Part shown: positions 61,053-64,000 of the stretch, in pieces | Position numbering within the stretch: position 1 is the stretch's first letter | Layout: each line of letters starts with the position of its first letter | Source of the DNA: Pseudomonas tolaasii NCPPB 2192 | Lineage (GTDB): Bacteria > Pseudomonadota > Gammaproteobacteria > Pseudomonadales > Pseudomonadaceae | DNA length: 64,000 bases | Assembly (NCBI RefSeq): GCF_002813445.1 | Contig: NZ_PHHD01000001.1 | Location: forward strand, 868,001-932,000 | Direction: 5' to 3' | Notes under the pieces: model-generated | The model's input: only the letters and a program-made list of their open reading frames with translations | Told to the model about the DNA's origin: nothing | Databases searched by the model: none | Made by a program: the position numbers and the translations under genes

Positions 61053-64000
61053 TCAGATGTTCTGGCGATCGCCTTTCGGGTCGAAGAACACCGAAGACAC
61101 AATCTCCGCCTCGATCACGCTGCCATCGGCCTGCGGCGAAAACACCCGCTCGCCCATGCGCTTCAAGCCGCCCTTCACCACCGCCATCGCGAACGAATAG
61201 CCGAGGGAGTTGTGGGCATAACTTGAGGTGACGTGGCCGACCATCTTCATCGGGATCGTCTGCTTCGGATCGAACACCAGCTGCGCGCCTTCCGGCAGCC
61301 ACACATTCGGATCGATCGGCTTGAGGCCCACCAGTTGCTTGCGCTCTTCACGCACGCAGTCTTCACGGTTCATGCCGCGCCAGCCGATCCACGAGAACGG
61401 TTTGGTACGGCCGACACACCAGCCCATGTTCAGGTCGTCCGGGGTCATCGAGCCGTCGGTGTCCTGGCCGACGATGATGAAGCCCTTCTCGGCCCGCAGT
61501 ACGTGCATGGTTTCGGTGCCGTACGGGGTCAGGTTGTATTTCTTGCCCGCCTCGACGATTTTTTCCAGCACGCCCATGGCGTAGTCGGCCTGCACGTTGA
61601 CTTCGTACGACAGCTCACCGGTAAACGAAATCCGGAACACGCGAGCCGGTACGCCGCCGACCAGACCTTCCTTCCAGGTCATGAACGGGAAGCCGTCCTT
61701 GTCCAGGTCGATATCGGTCACTTCGCTCAGCAGCTTGCGGCTGTTGGGGCCGGACAGGGTCATGGTCGCCCAGTGGTCGGTGACCGAGGTGAAGTACACC
61801 TTGAGGTCCGGCCATTCGGTCTGCTGGTAGATTTCCAGCCACTGCAACACGCGAGCCGCGCCGCCAGTGGTGGTGGTCATCAGGAAGTGGTTGTCGGCGA
61901 GACAGGCGGTCACGCCGTCATCGAAGACCATGCCGTCTTCCTTGCACATCAGGCCGTAGCGCGCCTTGCCCACATCGAGCTTGGTCCAGGCGTTGGAGTA
62001 GATGCGGTTGAGGAACTCACGCGCATCCGGGCCCTGAATGTCGATCTTGCCGAGGGTGGACGCATCCAGCAGGCCGACGCTGTCGCGCACGGCCAGGCAT
62101 TCGCGTTTCACCGCGGCGTGCAGGTCTTCACCATTGCGCGGGAAGTACCACGGGCGTTTCCACTGGCCGACGTCTTCAAACTCGGCGCCGTTTTTCACGT
62201 GCCAGGCTTGCAGTGCGGTGTAGCGCACCGGCTCGAAGATGTGCCCGCAGTGACGGCCCGCTACCGCGCCAAACGTCACCGGCGTGTAGTTCGGACGGAA
62301 CATGGTGGTGCCCATCTGCGGGATGGTCACGTTCAACGAACGGGCCGCGATGGCCAGGCCGTTGACGTTGCCCAACTTGCCCTGGTCGGTGCCGAAGCCC
62401 AGCGCGGTATAGCGTTTGACGTGCTCGACCGACTCGAAACCTTCGCGGGTCGCCAGTTCAATGGCGGCGGCGGTCACGTCGTTTTGCAGGTCGACGAATT
62501 GCTTCGGCGCCCGTGCAGTCGGCTTGTCATGCGGAACTTGGTACACGGCCAAAGTCGGCTCTTCCAGACGGCTCAGGGCCTTTGGCAGAGTACCTTCCAC
62601 TGGCGCAAAACCGGCTTCACTGGCCGCGCGCACGCCGCCTTCAAAACCGTCTGCCAGGGAATCACCGAGGCCGTAGACGCCGTTGATGCCACCCACGCAC
62701 ACGCGTTTTTGCGGGGCTTCGCCCGGTACAAAACCAAGGATGTCTTCACGCCAGGTCGGCTTGCCGCCCAAGTGTGAGGCCAGGTGCACCACCGGGCTGT
62801 AACCGCCGGAGCTGGCCACCAGGTCGCACTCCAGCCACTCGCCGGGGCTGGTGACCTTGTGGGCTTTGACGTCAATCGCAGCGACGCGGGCGGCAGTGAC
62901 GTGCTTGCTGCCACGGGCTTCGATCACGGCGCTGCCGGTGAGGATGCGAATGCCTTTGGCGCGGGCTTCTTCCACCAGCGCGCCGCGTGGGTTGTGGCGC
63001 ACATCGGCCACGGCGACCACTTGCAGGCCGGCATCGAGCCAGTCCAGCGCAACGCGGTAGGCATGATCGTTGTTGGTCGACAGCACCAGTTTCTTGCCCG
63101 GCGCCACGCCGTAACGGCGCACGTAAGTCGAGACGGCACCGGCCAGCATGTTGCCCGGTACGTCGTTGTTGCCGTACACCAGCGGGCGCTCGCACGCGCC
63201 GGTCGCCAGCACCACACGCTTGGCGCGCACACGGTGGATACGCTGGCGAACCACGCCAATCGGCGCACGGTCACCGAGGTGATCGGTGAGGCGCTCGTGA
63301 ATGGTCAGGAAGTTATGGTCGTGGTAGCCGTTGACGGTGGCGCGGGGCAGCAGCACCACGTCCGGCAGGGCTTTCAATTCAGCAACCACGCTGGCAACCC
63401 ATTCAGCGGCTGGCTTGCCGTCAAGGCTTTCGCGGGAATCGAGCAGCGAGCCGCCGAATTCTTCCTGCTCATCGGCGAGGATCACGCGGGCACCGCTGCG
63501 CGCAGCCGCCAGGGCCGCCGACAAACCGGCCGGGCCTGCGCCCACAATCAGCACGTCGCAGTGACGGTTCATGTTGTCGTAGGTGTCCGGGTCGTTCTCG
63601 GTCGGCGAGCGGCCAAGGCCAGCCGCCTTACGGATGTACTTCTCGTACGTCATCCAGAACGATTGCGGGTACATGAAGGTTTTGTAGTAGAAACCCGGCG
63701 GCATCAGCTTGCCGCCGACCTTGCCGAGAATGCCCATCACGTCATTGTTGACGTTCGGCCAGCCGTTGGTACTGGTGGCGACAAGGCCTTGGTACAACGC
63801 CTGTTGCGTGGCGCGCACGTTGGGAATCTGGGTGGCTTCGGTGGCGCCGATCTGCAGCACCGCGTTCGGCTCTTCGGCGCCGGCGGCGAAGATGCCGCGA
63901 GGGCGCGAGTACTTGAAGCTGCGGCCGATAATGTCGACGCCATTGGCCAGCAGGGCTGCGGCGAGCGTGTCACCTTCAAAGCCCTTGTAGGTCTGGCCGT
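61053..64000 (-). CDS. soxA: Sarcosine oxidase alpha subunit (5' end cut by window)
   Basis: Alpha subunit, which holds NAD and the folate site and passes the methyl carbon to THF. At least 982 codons are present; about 20-25 N-terminal residues lie beyond base 64000. Visible order: N-terminal 2Fe-2S-like fold (GQTYKGFEGDTLAAALLANG, FKYSRPRGIFAAG), dinucleotide motif LIVGAGPAGLSAALAAARSG, a second Rossmann segment and a C-terminal aminomethyltransferase (GcvT-like) domain from about two-thirds on. The frame is open from the edge to a stop at 61053. soxB and soxD would be expected beyond the right edge. Confidence 0.97.
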   Translation of the reverse strand, partial: GQTYKGFEGDTLAAALLANGVDIIGRSFKYSRPRGIFAAGAEEPNAVLQIGATEATQIPNVRATQQALYQGLVATSTNGWPNVNNDVMGILGKVGGKLMPPGFYYKTFMYPQSFWMTYEKYIRKAAGLGRSPTENDPDTYDNMNRHCDVLIVGAGPAGLSAALAAARSGARVILADEQEEFGGSLLDSRESLDGKPAAEWVASVVAELKALPDVVLLPRATVNGYHDHNFLTIHERLTDHLGDRAPIGVVRQRIHRVRAKRVVLATGACERPLVYGNNDVPGNMLAGAVSTYVRRYGVAPGKKLVLSTNNDHAYRVALDWLDAGLQVVAVADVRHNPRGALVEEARAKGIRILTGSAVIEARGSKHVTAARVAAIDVKAHKVTSPGEWLECDLVASSGGYSPVVHLASHLGGKPTWREDILGFVPGEAPQKRVCVGGINGVYGLGDSLADGFEGGVRAASEAGFAPVEGTLPKALSRLEEPTLAVYQVPHDKPTARAPKQFVDLQNDVTAAAIELATREGFESVEHVKRYTALGFGTDQGKLGNVNGLAIAARSLNVTIPQMGTTMFRPNYTPVTFGAVAGRHCGHIFEPVRYTALQAWHVKNGAEFEDVGQWKRPWYFPRNGEDLHAAVKRECLAVRDSVGLLDASTLGKIDIQGPDAREFLNRIYSNAWTKLDVGKARYGLMCKEDGMVFDDGVTACLADNHFLMTTTTGGAARVLQWLEIYQQTEWPDLKVYFTSVTDHWATMTLSGPNSRKLLSEVTDIDLDKDGFPFMTWKEGLVGGVPARVFRISFTGELSYEVNVQADYAMGVLEKIVEAGKKYNLTPYGTETMHVLRAEKGFIIVGQDTDGSMTPDDLNMGWCVGRTKPFSWIGWRGMNREDCVREERKQLVGLKPIDPNVWLPEGAQLVFDPKQTIPMKMVGHVTSSYAHNSLGYSFAMAVVKGGLKRMGERVFSPQADGSVIEAEIVSSVFFDPKGDRQNI

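Overview
The window is a stretch of Pseudomonas chromosome of the P. fluorescens / P. putida type. The evidence is the gene set and order (rpoD beside an RmcA-like c-di-GMP protein, lysine monooxygenase beside pqqFABCDE, bioBFHCD, creBC/creD, fdhA-purU-soxGA), uniformly GC-rich coding, and many copies of a short GC-rich palindromic intergenic repeat typical of fluorescent pseudomonads. There is no rRNA, phage, insertion sequence or CRISPR array. The only tRNA has a CAT anticodon.

Layout. 0-6.5 kb: rpoD, rmcA-like gene, tRNA-Ile2, Lrp/AsnC regulator. 6.6-15 kb: davBA (L-lysine to 5-aminovalerate), then pqqF and pqqABCDE (PQQ synthesis), with the 24-residue PqqA gene at 11672. 15-25 kb: class III aminotransferase, LysR regulator, the small RNA RsmY (minus strand, about 17747 to 17626) with an exact GacA box upstream, three paralogous acyl-CoA dehydrogenases with a membrane diguanylate cyclase among them. 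25-30.4 kb: a 93-residue protein with flagellar-rod-like ends, then the biotin cluster bioB-bioF-bioH-bioC-bioD. A BirA-type operator overlaps the bioB -35 and lies inside the first codons of divergent comF. 30.5-40.7 kb: comF, ModE-like regulator, PhoX phosphatase, srkA, rarD, a GcvR-like ACT protein, glcB, an orphan small gene and a lone receiver protein. 40.8-49.9 kb: DUF294/CBS protein and exonuclease, a Fur-box-preceded FecI/FecR/TonB receptor/PepSY iron-uptake locus, and a glutathione transferase. 50-57.9 kb: creD and creBC, a retropepsin-like secreted protease, acyltransferase, DUF2780 protein, ECF sigma/anti-sigma pair and a small exported protein. 57.9-64 kb: fdhA, purU, soxG and the 3' part of soxA (cut by the window edge), i.e. 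sarcosine and one-carbon metabolism.

How it works together. Most of the window is core metabolism with operon-style overlaps (pqqCDE, bioFHCD, creBC, sigma/FecR, ECF/anti-sigma). Regulatory sites connect it to global circuits: GacA (rsmY), BirA (biotin), Fur (siderophore uptake), PsrA-like (fatty-acid oxidation) and Crp/Vfr-like (diguanylate cyclase). The least expected signals are the operator embedded in comF, an in-frame upstream start with a strong ribosome binding site for pqqA, DnaA boxes between rarD and the gcvR-like gene, a hairpin that hides the creD ribosome binding site, and near-identical 107-bp palindromic repeats on both sides of soxG.
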